Shown: positions 44,940 to 53,856 of the stretch, in pieces
Layout: every line of letters begins with the position of its first letter
Position numbering within the stretch: position 1 is the stretch's first letter
DNA from: an uncultured Rickettsiales bacterium
Lineage (GTDB): Bacteria > Pseudomonadota > Alphaproteobacteria > UBA8366
NCBI GenBank assembly: GCA_913046825.1
Contig: CAJWTF010000001.1
Span: 1 to 64,000 of the forward strand
Direction of reading: 5' to 3'
Length of the DNA: 64,000 nucleotides
Program-made: the position numbers and the translations under genes
Notes under the pieces: model-generated
What the model was told of the DNA's origin: nothing
Database searches by the model: none
What the model saw: only the letters and a program-made list of their open reading frames with translations

Positions 44940-45926
44940 ATGGCTGAGCCAAATGCCGGCGACATTTCGGTCGTGTTGGGGGACCCAAAGTCGGAAACAA
45001 GACGATTGATTCGCGGCGCAATGACGGCCTCCGGCTATCGCGACATACGCGAGTGTCCGGATATGAAGAAGCTCGAGAATAATCTCGCTTCCAGCGTACC
45101 TCCGGACTTGGTTATCACCGATACCAAGATGCCAGGTGGCGATATTTTCAGCGTCATTTCCAAACTCAGGCGCGGTGAAATTGGCGAGAATCCTTTCGTG
45201 CCGGTTATTATGCTGACCTGGAATGCCAATGCGGACATCATCCGCAAAGCGGCCGGATGCGGTGTCGACGATATTCTGGCCGCGCCAATTTCGCCTTCGG
45301 ATCTATTCGGCCGAATCAAAGCACTAGTGCCGTGGCGCAAACCGTTCGTGGTCACGAGTGATTATATCGGCCCCGACCGACGCCGAGACGCCGTACGTGG
45401 CGGACCAGACAGTATTCCGCTTATCGATGTGCCGAACACTCTCCGTTCAAAAGCAAAGGGCGAACCGATTAGCGCCGCCGATTTGAAGGCTGCTGTCGGC
45501 CAAGTCATGACGGAGATCAACGACCAACGATTGGTGCGGCACTCCTATCAGATCAATTTCCTGGTCGGCATGATTCTGCCAGCCTATCAAGAGGGTAAGG
45601 TCCCCCCGGAAATCCGCGTGCATGTGACCCGATTGTCGGATGTCGCCGCCGAAGTCGAAGGGCGTCTTGCAGGATCACGGTTTGAACATGTTGGTGAACT
45701 GAGCCGGACCATGAGTAGTGTCGCGCAATCCATTCGCGGAAATTGGCGTGAGCCCAACCGTAAAGATGTGGAACTTCTGAAGCCATTGTCGCAATCCATC
45801 TTGGCCGGTTTCAATCCGGACAAGGATTCAAGCGATATGGCGGATGAGATCAACTCAATGGTCTCGAAATTCTCCGGCAAGGTGAACGAAGAAGCGCGCC
45901 GGGAAATAGAAGACGCCGCTAAATAA
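44940..45926 (+). CDS. Response-regulator-like protein with a helical C-terminal domain
   Basis: This 328-residue protein has an N-terminal receiver-like domain (1-~125): acidic Asp15 in VVLGDPKSE, the phosphoacceptor Asp61 in VITDTKMPGG, and Thr in VIMLTWN. The conserved lysine near position 115 is replaced (LAAPISPSDLF has Ala where Lys-Pro is expected). The C-terminal part begins YIGPDRRRD (~135-143) and is otherwise helical; no DNA-binding domain is seen. It may therefore act by protein contact. Two starts are possible, 44913 and 44940. I chose the second; GGGGGAGG lies about 13 bases upstream. Confidence 0.8.
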   Translation: MAEPNAGDISVVLGDPKSETRRLIRGAMTASGYRDIRECPDMKKLENNLASSVPPDLVITDTKMPGGDIFSVISKLRRGEIGENPFVPVIMLTWNANADIIRKAAGCGVDDILAAPISPSDLFGRIKALVPWRKPFVVTSDYIGPDRRRDAVRGGPDSIPLIDVPNTLRSKAKGEPISAADLKAAVGQVMTEINDQRLVRHSYQINFLVGMILPAYQEGKVPPEIRVHVTRLSDVAAEVEGRLAGSRFEHVGELSRTMSSVAQSIRGNWREPNRKDVELLKPLSQSILAGFNPDKDSSDMADEINSMVSKFSGKVNEEARREIEDAAK

Positions 45927-45937
45927 TAACTGACCAG

Positions 45938-46705
45938 TCAATTTTTCTTCCGATCCCTGACGGCTTTTCCAAATGCTCGAAACAGCGCGCGGTTAATCGG
46001 GTTTGTTTGCGGATCGTGCTCGGCGTGCCATTGCACACCCAAGGCAAAACCCGCCGCATCAGCGATTCGGACGGCCTCGATCGTGCCGTCTTCCGCCAAC
46101 CCTTCCACCACAATGCGTTTGCCCGGCTCCGTTATGGCCTGCCCATGGAGCGAGTTAACGCGGATTGTCTCGCATCCGAATATTTGTGCAAAGACACCAT
46201 CACTGGTTAGGCGGACTTCATGGCGGTCCGTAAAGACGACCTTGGGGTCGGGATGGAAATCACCGTTCTCCAACCTTGGTGCACGATGGTTCATCCTGCC
46301 CGGCAAATCACGAATTTCCGGATGGAGTGTACTTCCAAAGGCGACACCCATCTCCTGTATGCCGCGGCAAATCCCAAAAATGGGGACGCCTTTCTCAACA
46401 CAGGCCCTTGTTACTTCCAGCGCCACCGCATCCCGGTCCTGATCATAAGGCTCGTGGCTCACGTGCGGTTCGACGCCGAAATGCGATGGATGAACATTCG
46501 CTCGCCCACCGGTGAGCATGACGCCGTCAACGCAATCCAATAGAGAGCCGACATCCGTTATGTCTGGCGCGCCAGCAAAAATAATGGGCAAGGCATCAGC
46601 AACTTCGGACACCGCACGCAGATTCCGTTCTCCGACTCGTTGTACGGGACGACGTTCATTGATGAGAAATCTGGATCCGATGATCCCGACAACAGGCTTT
46701 GACAT
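45938..46705 (-). CDS. Gamma-glutamyl-gamma-aminobutyrate hydrolase family (class I amidotransferase-like)
   Basis: This 255-residue peptidase C26 family protein resembles PuuD. The nucleophile is Cys113 in IFGICRGIQEM, with His227 and Glu229 in VQWHAEHDPQTN. The N-terminal region (PVVGIIGSRFL, DGVMLTGGRANVHPSHFG) is conserved. PuuD hydrolyses gamma-glutamyl-GABA in putrescine breakdown. This gene is the last of a minus-strand run of catabolic genes, which suggests a gamma-glutamylated intermediate, though no gamma-glutamyl ligase is present. Confidence 0.92.
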   Translation of the reverse strand: MSKPVVGIIGSRFLINERRPVQRVGERNLRAVSEVADALPIIFAGAPDITDVGSLLDCVDGVMLTGGRANVHPSHFGVEPHVSHEPYDQDRDAVALEVTRACVEKGVPIFGICRGIQEMGVAFGSTLHPEIRDLPGRMNHRAPRLENGDFHPDPKVVFTDRHEVRLTSDGVFAQIFGCETIRVNSLHGQAITEPGKRIVVEGLAEDGTIEAVRIADAAGFALGVQWHAEHDPQTNPINRALFRAFGKAVRDRKKN

Positions 46706-46815
46706 CGATTGGATTGCGTTTCTTTTGCTAAGGAAGTTTCAGAGTTGGAAATGGGTACATCTGTTTACGCGACGATTCGATGCAAAAACAGCCTTAGACG
46801 TAGGAATTTGATTTC

Positions 46816-48099
46816 CTACATTCCCATCCGGTCCTTCATCCCATACCAAAAATAGACCATCGGCAGGAACCATGGCCGCCCAAAATAGAGTGGCTTAGTG
46901 ACGAATTCATCCGCCGCAAACGCGGTCTCCGCCTCCGCATTGCCAGCAATGGAATGCGCCGCCTTCATGCCAAGCCATCGTGCCCAGACGACGCCGGAGC
47001 CACAAAAACCGGTCGCGTAATGGACACCTTCGTTAACTACGAGTTTCGGCATGTAGTCAAATGTGAAACCCGTATAGCCCCACCAAGAGTGGGTCAGACC
47101 AACATCCTCTAATTCCGGAAAAATTTCGACCAGAACCTTTTTCAGATGCCGGGATTTCTTGACTGAATCGTCGGTAATCGTTCCCGCCTTGCCGCCAAAG
47201 ACGATGCGCGTGCCGTCCGGCGAAGGGCGGAAATAATTATAGAGATTGCGGCTCTCGCCAAGCATCCGCTTCTTCGGCATCAAACGATCCATGACTTCGG
47301 GGGAAAGCGTCTCCGTCGCGATGATTTGGCTTGGAATTGGAATGACGCGGCGTTGTAGCCAGGGAGTCGCTTTGCCCGTATAGCCATTGGTCGCGACGAC
47401 GACGTTTCGCGCCCGGATCGTACCCCGGCTGGTCCGCACCTCGAAGCGATCACCATCGCGTTGGATGCCCGTCACCTCTGTCCGGTTTTGCACATCTACT
47501 CCTGCTTCCAGGACACGTTCCAGCATACCCTGATGCAGTTTGCCGGGGTGGACACCGTGGATGTCCGGGCGAATTTGTCCACCAAAATAGAGGTCGCTGC
47601 CGATCTCGTCATGTTGTTCGGCTTTCGGCACCATATAAGCACCGGTATCCAGGTGTTTGTTCAGGAATTCCGCCTCACGGGCCATGCTCTCGTAGTGCTT
47701 CGGACGATTTGCACCAGTCCAGCGGCCGACCTCTTGGTAGTCGCATTCGATGTTTTCTTGTTCGACAAAGCGTTTCAGATCTTCGCGCGCGGCATCGCCT
47801 TCGCCATAGATAGTCTTCGCACGTTCCACGCCATAGGTCTTAACCATGGTGCTGAACGTCATGCGTAGATTGCCGCTGGCAATACCGCCGTTGCGGCTAG
47901 ACGCCCCCTCACCGGGGCGGTCCTTTTCCAACACGGTGACTTTCCGCCCGGCTCGCGCCAACACAAGCGCCGCGCTCGATCCGGCAAACCCAGAACCGAC
48001 GATTGCGACGTCTGTCTCCGTCGGCAGCGGCTTCTCTTCGAGTTCACGGCGCGGGGCCGCCTCCCACCAAAAAGGATCGAGATCGAGATTTTGACTCAT
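46816..48099 (-). CDS. FAD-dependent oxidoreductase (DAO family, PuuB-like)
   Basis: This 427-residue flavoenzyme of the D-amino-acid oxidase/gamma-glutamylputrescine oxidase type begins with PFWWEAAPRRELEEKPLPTETDVAIVGSGFAG, with the dinucleotide motif GSGFAG at 35-40, then GEGASSRNGGIASGN (~60-74). The C-terminal flavin segment is VNEGVHYATGFCGSGVVWARWLGMKAA. PuuB-type enzymes have this 'W-E' start and the SSRNGG loop. Its partner PuuD-like gene is downstream, so oxidation of an amine followed by hydrolysis is plausible. The start at 48099 has GAAGGTG upstream; an extension to 48267 would run through the terminator. Confidence 0.93.
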   Translation of the reverse strand: MSQNLDLDPFWWEAAPRRELEEKPLPTETDVAIVGSGFAGSSAALVLARAGRKVTVLEKDRPGEGASSRNGGIASGNLRMTFSTMVKTYGVERAKTIYGEGDAAREDLKRFVEQENIECDYQEVGRWTGANRPKHYESMAREAEFLNKHLDTGAYMVPKAEQHDEIGSDLYFGGQIRPDIHGVHPGKLHQGMLERVLEAGVDVQNRTEVTGIQRDGDRFEVRTSRGTIRARNVVVATNGYTGKATPWLQRRVIPIPSQIIATETLSPEVMDRLMPKKRMLGESRNLYNYFRPSPDGTRIVFGGKAGTITDDSVKKSRHLKKVLVEIFPELEDVGLTHSWWGYTGFTFDYMPKLVVNEGVHYATGFCGSGVVWARWLGMKAAHSIAGNAEAETAFAADEFVTKPLYFGRPWFLPMVYFWYGMKDRMGM

Positions 48100-48198
48100 T
48101 TCTGAACACCTTCGCGCGAAAAATCTGCCTGGCCCAAGCATAACCAAGACATACGGTGGTTCCCAGCCACCTTTGAGACATACTCCCTCCCTCAGACT

Positions 48199-48228
48199 AG
48201 CGGTGGCTTTCGAGCCGCCGCTTTTTTC
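48199..48228 (+). terminator. Rho-independent terminator (plus orientation)
   Basis: A 10-bp stem (AGCGGTGGCT with AGCCGCCGCT, one G-T pair) closes a TTCG tetraloop and is followed by TTTTTT at 48222-48227. It is a textbook terminator for transcription in the plus direction, yet both flanking genes are on the minus strand. It could stop antisense transcription, or its hairpin may stabilise or process the minus-strand mRNA between the LLM gene and the DAO gene. Confidence 0.8.
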
Positions 48229-48238
48229 TGTCTCTACG

Positions 48239-49342
48239 TTAATAGCGCGGGTCGGTGACCTCGGCATGTTGGCTCAAACGCGGCATCACGTCTTCGGCAA
48301 GACGGCGCATGGAGCCTCGCCATAAATCCTTATCGTCCCAATCGTGCCCGGTCATGAGTAAAGTGCCGAAGGGCCCAACTTCTTCGCGATAGGCGATCAA
48401 ACGATCCAGAACCGTGTCCGCATCCCCGGCGATCACTTGATCTTCCAGCGCTTCATTCACCCGAGCGGCGACAAACTCTTCCCGCTCCTGCACGGTCGCG
48501 TCCATCATATTTCGCTTGGCCTCGAGGGTCCGAAGATAGTGGAAGTAATGTCTGAATCCGCCTTCCACTTGCGACACATATTCGTCTGCTTGCGCATTGC
48601 TCTCCGCCACCAACACGCTGCGACCGGCACGCCAATTCTCCGGATCGGGCCGCTTGCCGAGAAGCTCCCGCTGATTGCAGTAATCCTCCCACTGGCTCTT
48701 GATGAAACCGACGGGTACGAAATTACCGGATATCGGTATCCAATCGCGTTCTGCTAAGAGTATAGAGGCACCTGACTTCGGACTCCGCATCGCATAGGCG
48801 ATGGGTAGTTTCGGTTGCTGCAACGGCTTCGGCATGCGCCCGACACCCAGATCATCCTCGATGAAATTATTCAAGGTGACATTCCAGAACTTGCCCTTGA
48901 ATTCTATCGGCGCGTCCTGAGTCCAGAGCATCTCCATAATATCGACGCATTCCACCATCATCTCGTAGGAGCGGTCGCGGTCGATCCCGAAGATTTCGGA
49001 ATCGCTAATCAACCCACCGGGCCCGATACCCACCAATGTCCGTCCACCACTGAGCTGATCGAACATGGCTATCTGCATGCCGAGTTTGACTGGGTGATGG
49101 TACGAGAGATTAAGGACCGCGGTGCCGAACTTGATGTTCTTGGTCTGATGTATGACCGTCGCCAAAAACAGATAGGGATCAGTGATCGGCTCGGAGACGG
49201 AGGTCTGATGTTCACCGATCCAGGCCTCACTAAAACCGAGTTGGTCAGCGAGAACCACCGCTTCCCGATTCTCCTCCATGACTTCCCGATACACCCGCTC
49301 CTTGGGATGTAACGGCATCGCGAAATATCCGAGATGAACCAC
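48239..49342 (-). CDS. LLM class flavin-dependent oxidoreductase (luciferase-like monooxygenase)
   Basis: This 367-residue TIM-barrel flavin monooxygenase shows the N-terminal LGYFAMPLHPKERVYREVMEENREAVVLADQLGFSEAWIGEHQTSVSEPITDPYLFLA, then RTLVGIGPGGLISDSEIFGID, ANLKMPKP-like segments (GVGRMPKPLQQPKLPIAYAM) and IAGDADTVLDRLIAYREEVGPFGTLLMTG. It uses reduced flavin from a separate reductase to oxidise sulfonates, amines or other small organics. It sits in the run of catabolic genes downstream of the ThDP enzyme (61 bases). Confidence 0.93.
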   Translation of the reverse strand: MVHLGYFAMPLHPKERVYREVMEENREAVVLADQLGFSEAWIGEHQTSVSEPITDPYLFLATVIHQTKNIKFGTAVLNLSYHHPVKLGMQIAMFDQLSGGRTLVGIGPGGLISDSEIFGIDRDRSYEMMVECVDIMEMLWTQDAPIEFKGKFWNVTLNNFIEDDLGVGRMPKPLQQPKLPIAYAMRSPKSGASILLAERDWIPISGNFVPVGFIKSQWEDYCNQRELLGKRPDPENWRAGRSVLVAESNAQADEYVSQVEGGFRHYFHYLRTLEAKRNMMDATVQEREEFVAARVNEALEDQVIAGDADTVLDRLIAYREEVGPFGTLLMTGHDWDDKDLWRGSMRRLAEDVMPRLSQHAEVTDPRY

Positions 49343-49403
49343 GGCTTTCTCTCCTAACTAATCCATTTGAAGTGAGGGTAGCGCTGGCCCATATCCCGGC
49401 AAT

Positions 49404-50945
49404 CTATCCCGAATACACCGCGTCTATGAGCTGCGGTCCGTCCGACGCCAACGCCGCTTCCAGCTTTACCGTGAAGTCCTCCGCCGTCTCCGCGCGGTGA
49501 CCTTCCATACCCATGCCCCGGGCCAGATGCGCCCAATCGATGTCGGGATTGCCGATATCGAATAGGCTCTCCGCCTTGGGGCCGAGCTCGTTGGCGCCGG
49601 TCTTGAAATATTCGTATTCCAAAATTTTGTAACGCCGGTTGGTCAAGATGACAGTGACGATATCCAGCCCTTCACGGGCATGTGTCCAGAGCGCCTGGTT
49701 CGTATACATACCGCCGCCATCGGACTGAATGCAGATAACCTTGCGGTCCGGGCAGGCAACCGCTGCGCCGGTCGCAACCGGAATCGCTTGACCGATGGAG
49801 CCCCCCGTCAGGCTGAGCCAGTCATGGGGCGCACACCCTCTTGTCGCGCCGAATATCGGCCCGCCGGACGTCGTCAGTTCGGCAGAGACAATAGTGTTCT
49901 CGGGCATCAACGCGCCAATGGCTGCGCCGACACTTTTGGGGTTGAGCGCACCGGTCGGCCTCCCTGGCACCATGCTGTTGTAGGATTGACCAGGCGCGGT
50001 CGCATCCAACGCCTCGGCCAGCGCTTCCAACGCACCTTTCGCATCGTCCGCCGGACCCGCCAACACATGTGTCGGGACACCTTCCGGGATTAACATGCTG
50101 GGATAACCTTCATAGGCCAGATAGGCGACCGGCGGCTTGGTTCCGGCCAACACAACGTTCTTGGCGGAGCCTAATGTCTCCAACGCGATCGGTTGATCGC
50201 CCGGCAACGGGCCGTAATGTCCGCGCCCCACCCCCCGCGCGGTTCGGGCGGCGAAGACCTCGACCATCAGCCGGCAACCCGTCTTGGTGACGATGCGGTT
50301 GGCGGCGGCCAGACCGCGCTCCGACAGGCCCGTCCCGTTGAGCAACATGATGGCGGTGTCGTCACCGGCGATGGCGGCGGCAATCTTTTCGATCTCTTGA
50401 TCGGAAGCACGGCCACGCGGTTTCACGGGTGCCGGGGTCGCCGGAGTGGCATCGCTGCCCCAGGTCGCATCTTGCGGCACGATCAATGTTGCGACCTGTC
50501 CTTCGCGCGCGGCGGCGACCGCATCGATCGCGTCCTGGCCGATCGTGCTCGGGCTGCTCGCCCGTCGCACCCAGCCGGAGATCGCCGTGGCCAAACCTTC
50601 GAGATTAGCGGAGAGCAACGGATCGTGAGGGCTATGATAGCTCGGGTAGTCACCGGCGATACTGACGACGGGGCTATTAGCGCGCTTAGCATTGTGCAAA
50701 TTCGCTAGTCCATTGGCGAGACCGGGGCCTACATGCAGCAAAGTCGCCGCGGGCTTTCCGGTCATGCGGGCGTAGCCATCCGCCGCGCCCGTACAGACGC
50801 CCTCGAACAGACCCAGGATCGGGCGGAATTCCGGCACCGCATCGAATTCCTTGATGATTTCCATCTCGGTCGAGCCGGGGTTGGTGAAGACGTGGTCGAC
50901 GCCGGCGGCGACCAGGCTGCGGATAAGACTTTCTGCGCCGTTCAT
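49404..50945 (-). CDS. Thiamin-diphosphate-dependent enzyme (acetolactate-synthase/benzoylformate-decarboxylase-like)
   Basis: This 513-residue ThDP enzyme has the N-terminal GVDHVFTNPGSTEMEI (~15-30), the catalytic Glu48 in LGLFEGVCTGAADGYARM, and the ThDP/Mg motif in CIQSDGGGMYTNQALWTHAREGLD. LSLTGGSIGQAIPVATGAAVA precedes it. It lacks the FAD-site spacing and regulatory partner of biosynthetic acetolactate synthase and resembles 2-keto acid decarboxylases or ligases. It lies between an AMP-forming ligase (20 bases upstream) and the LLM enzyme. The substrate is unknown. Confidence 0.93.
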   Translation of the reverse strand: MNGAESLIRSLVAAGVDHVFTNPGSTEMEIIKEFDAVPEFRPILGLFEGVCTGAADGYARMTGKPAATLLHVGPGLANGLANLHNAKRANSPVVSIAGDYPSYHSPHDPLLSANLEGLATAISGWVRRASSPSTIGQDAIDAVAAAREGQVATLIVPQDATWGSDATPATPAPVKPRGRASDQEIEKIAAAIAGDDTAIMLLNGTGLSERGLAAANRIVTKTGCRLMVEVFAARTARGVGRGHYGPLPGDQPIALETLGSAKNVVLAGTKPPVAYLAYEGYPSMLIPEGVPTHVLAGPADDAKGALEALAEALDATAPGQSYNSMVPGRPTGALNPKSVGAAIGALMPENTIVSAELTTSGGPIFGATRGCAPHDWLSLTGGSIGQAIPVATGAAVACPDRKVICIQSDGGGMYTNQALWTHAREGLDIVTVILTNRRYKILEYEYFKTGANELGPKAESLFDIGNPDIDWAHLARGMGMEGHRAETAEDFTVKLEAALASDGPQLIDAVYSG

Positions 50946-50965
50946 GTGTGCCTCGTATGTCTCTG

Positions 50966-52612
50966 TCAGAGGGTGAAGTTCTTTGCGGTCTCGCGTAGTT
51001 CGAATTTTTGAATCTTGCCACTCGCCGTACGTGGGAATTCATCGACCAGTTCAAGCTTCTCCGGAAGGTAGGTCTTCGACATACCGCTCGAGAGCAGATG
51101 CTCGATCATGGCGTCGAAAGTGAAATTGGCACCGGGCTTGGTCTGCACGAAAGCGCAGGACCGCTCTCCCAACCGTTCGTCAGGCATCGCGACGATGGCG
51201 ACTGCCTCCACTGATGGATGTCGGTAGAGTTGATCCTCTACTTCGACCACGGGAATATTCTCGCCACCCCGGATGACGATATCCTTCGCGCGCCCGACGA
51301 TGCGGATGTAGCCGTCCGCGTCGATCCGCGCCAGGTCGCCGGTCTCGAACCAACCGTCGTAGGATTCGTATGCATCGGGGCGCTTCAAATACCCAACGAA
51401 CATGCCGACGCTTTGGGCCTGCAACCGCCCTTCAGTATCGGGCGGTACGGAATTGCCGTCGTCATCCACGATCCGAACCGCCATATTTTCGACCGCCGCA
51501 CCATCCGTATTAAAAATTTTCTCATCCGGGTCGCCGGGCCGCGTCGTGGTGACGAGGCCATTCTCCGTCATACCCCAGCCGGAGAGAATTTGCGCGCCGA
51601 GACGCCGTGTCGCGGTCTCCACCAGGATGCGCGGGATAGGGGCACCTGCGGAACAGAACATGCGAAAGGAACTGACGTCACACACATCGAGCACTGGTGA
51701 ATTGGCGAGGTCCGCCAGGAACGGCGTCGACGCCATGGTGTAGGTCACACGCTCATCATTGATGCGCCGCGCCGCCACTTCCGCCGACCAAATATCCTGC
51801 AACACCAGCTTCGTGCCCAAGATAAAAGCCATCACCATGCCGTACAAAAAGCCTGTCTGATGGGCCATCGGCGACGGCATGAAAACGACGTCGTCCGAGG
51901 TCAGGCCCAACCGGTCGCGGCCCGCTTCGACCGTGCTCAAAAGCGTGTTACTGGTATGGAGCACGCCTTTCGGCACACCCGAGGTGCCGGAGGTGTAAAG
52001 CAATTCGATAATGTCGTTCGGTTCGGGACGGCGCTCGGCAAACAACGCGTCGCCGTCGACCTCTTCCTCCCAGCGCCGGTCGATGAACTGCGCCTCGAAT
52101 GAGGCATCGCCCTCACCACCCAAGATAAAGATATGCTCGAGCTGCGGTAGGTTCGGGCGCAATTCCTCGATCATTGCTTGGTGATCGAAATTGCGAAAAA
52201 TCTTCGGCGCGATAAAAACTTTCGTCTCCGCGTAATCCAGCATGAAGGAGAGTTCGCGTTGTCGAAATATCGGCATCACCGGATTGGTGATCGCGCCAAT
52301 ATTCAGGCAGGCGAGATGTAGTGCCGCAAACTCCCACCAATTCGGCATCTGGAAAGAGACGACTTCACCCTTCTCAACTCCTAAATCCACAAGACCGATG
52401 GCGATACGCCGGGCATAGCGGCGGAGTTGGCTGTAGGAGACGCTCTCCGTCCGCCCCCGCATGCTGTTGAGGCCGTTGATCGCGACCGCATCCGGTTTCT
52501 CTTCTGCCCAGCGGTCCACGCGGTCGAGCAGCAGCCCCCGCGGCCACAGACCCTGCCTATTCATCTCGTCGATTCGATCCTGCGTTAGGATCGTCATCGT
52601 CTCCAACGCCAC
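50966..52612 (-). CDS. AMP-dependent acyl-CoA ligase (cyclohexanecarboxylate/long-chain type)
   Basis: This ~548-residue adenylate-forming enzyme activates a carboxylic acid to its CoA thioester. Motifs are the P-loop LLYTSGTSGVPKGVL (~210-224), RILSGWGMTENGLVTTT (~340), and GWFETGDLARIDADGYIRIVGRAKDIVIRGGENI (~425-458), with the catalytic lysine near the end in PRTASGKIQKFELRE. I place the start at the GTG at 52612, which has GGGGGAG upstream, rather than at 52630; an ATG 15 bases on is also possible. It is followed by the ThDP enzyme 20 bases later. Confidence 0.94.
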   Translation of the reverse strand: MALETMTILTQDRIDEMNRQGLWPRGLLLDRVDRWAEEKPDAVAINGLNSMRGRTESVSYSQLRRYARRIAIGLVDLGVEKGEVVSFQMPNWWEFAALHLACLNIGAITNPVMPIFRQRELSFMLDYAETKVFIAPKIFRNFDHQAMIEELRPNLPQLEHIFILGGEGDASFEAQFIDRRWEEEVDGDALFAERRPEPNDIIELLYTSGTSGVPKGVLHTSNTLLSTVEAGRDRLGLTSDDVVFMPSPMAHQTGFLYGMVMAFILGTKLVLQDIWSAEVAARRINDERVTYTMASTPFLADLANSPVLDVCDVSSFRMFCSAGAPIPRILVETATRRLGAQILSGWGMTENGLVTTTRPGDPDEKIFNTDGAAVENMAVRIVDDDGNSVPPDTEGRLQAQSVGMFVGYLKRPDAYESYDGWFETGDLARIDADGYIRIVGRAKDIVIRGGENIPVVEVEDQLYRHPSVEAVAIVAMPDERLGERSCAFVQTKPGANFTFDAMIEHLLSSGMSKTYLPEKLELVDEFPRTASGKIQKFELRETAKNFTL

Positions 52613-52687
52613 GATGCTATTCTCCCCCATTTACTCAAAAGATGAAGTTATCGCGATGCCGCGCGAGGAAAAGCGGGCGGTGTTTAA

Positions 52688-53830
52688 TCAGGACGCAAGA
52701 AGTTGCGTGATATGCTCCACTACGGCAGCGGGCTGTTCTTGTTGCACCCAATGTCCGGCACCGGGCAAAAGGTGGATGCCAGACATACGGGGACAGACCC
52801 GCTCTTGCATCGCTTCCACTGCACCGGGGCTCTGATAGACGCCCCAGTCCTTCTCGCCGGAAATGAAAATCGATGGGACGTCGATGGTCCTGCCCGAAAA
52901 TAGACGGAGATCAGCCGTCAACGCCGCGTCCAAGCGGCCCCGGTACCAGTTCAATCCCCCCTGGAAACCGGTCCGGCTGTACTCCGCGGCGTAGAACGCA
53001 AGCTCGTCATCCGGCAGCCATTCGCAGGTTGCAATTTCTTCTGCCGTAGGCATGAAGGTTGCCGCCGTCTCCGCCATCGTCGCGTCCCTATCCATGATGT
53101 AATAGGTGGGCATTTCCGCGAGACTATCCGCCGCCCACGCGGCGAGGCGGTGCGGGTCGTTGCCCGGCCAATCGGCGCTCTTGCCGTGAAAGTACCCGCG
53201 CAGGAGGTCGGCCATACCTTGGGCACAATGCTGCATGTCCGCATTGGCGGACCTCGTACTGTAATACCTGTGATAGTGCTTGCGGGGCCGGGAGAGCGAC
53301 GCCAGTTCAGCATCAATATCGACGCGCCCAGCGTTCCCTAGCACCGCAGCGGAATCACCGTCGGTATTGTACGGAAAAGCCGGCGGACCGGAGAACGGCG
53401 CGCTCATAATAGCAACCTTCCGAAAGACATCGGGTCGGATGAGCGCGCAGTACGCAGCGACGGATGCGCCGAAATCGTGCCCAATGACGGCCGCGACCGC
53501 CTCATATCCAAGCGCCCGCACCAATGCCAATGCGTCGCGTGTCAGGTTCAGCATGCCGAACGGTTCCAAATCGACGTCATACTCCGTCGCGCCGTCGACC
53601 GTCCGCCCATATCCGCGTTGGTCGGGTGCCACCACGCGATAACCAGCCTTGGCCAACGGTAGCATCACCTTGCGCCAGCTATATGCCAGTTCGGGAAACC
53701 CGTGCAGCAGCAACAAGAGCGGCCGGTCCAGCGATCCGGCTTCCAAAACATGCATATTCAAACCGTTCACATCACTCACAAAACGGGAACGGATGCCATC
53801 GGGCAAAACGTTAGGTTCGATGGGCGTCAT
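52688..53830 (-). CDS. Alpha/beta hydrolase, epoxide hydrolase family
   Basis: This 380-residue protein has LLLHGFPELAYSWRKVM (HGFPE ~43-47), the nucleophile Asp119 in AVIGHDFGASVAA and His360 in GAGHWVQQEQ. The cap region contains YYIMDRD and EYSRTGFQGGLNWYRGRLD, the latter a hallmark of epoxide hydrolases with the tyrosine proton donor. It hydrates an epoxide to a diol. Context is a dioxygenase 26 bases upstream and an acyl-CoA ligase downstream. The start codon follows AAAGTCGCCATT with no strong ribosome site. Confidence 0.92.
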   Translation of the reverse strand: MTPIEPNVLPDGIRSRFVSDVNGLNMHVLEAGSLDRPLLLLLHGFPELAYSWRKVMLPLAKAGYRVVAPDQRGYGRTVDGATEYDVDLEPFGMLNLTRDALALVRALGYEAVAAVIGHDFGASVAAYCALIRPDVFRKVAIMSAPFSGPPAFPYNTDGDSAAVLGNAGRVDIDAELASLSRPRKHYHRYYSTRSANADMQHCAQGMADLLRGYFHGKSADWPGNDPHRLAAWAADSLAEMPTYYIMDRDATMAETAATFMPTAEEIATCEWLPDDELAFYAAEYSRTGFQGGLNWYRGRLDAALTADLRLFSGRTIDVPSIFISGEKDWGVYQSPGAVEAMQERVCPRMSGIHLLPGAGHWVQQEQPAAVVEHITQLLAS

Positions 53831-53856
53831 AATGGCGACTTTCTTTTTTTAATTTT

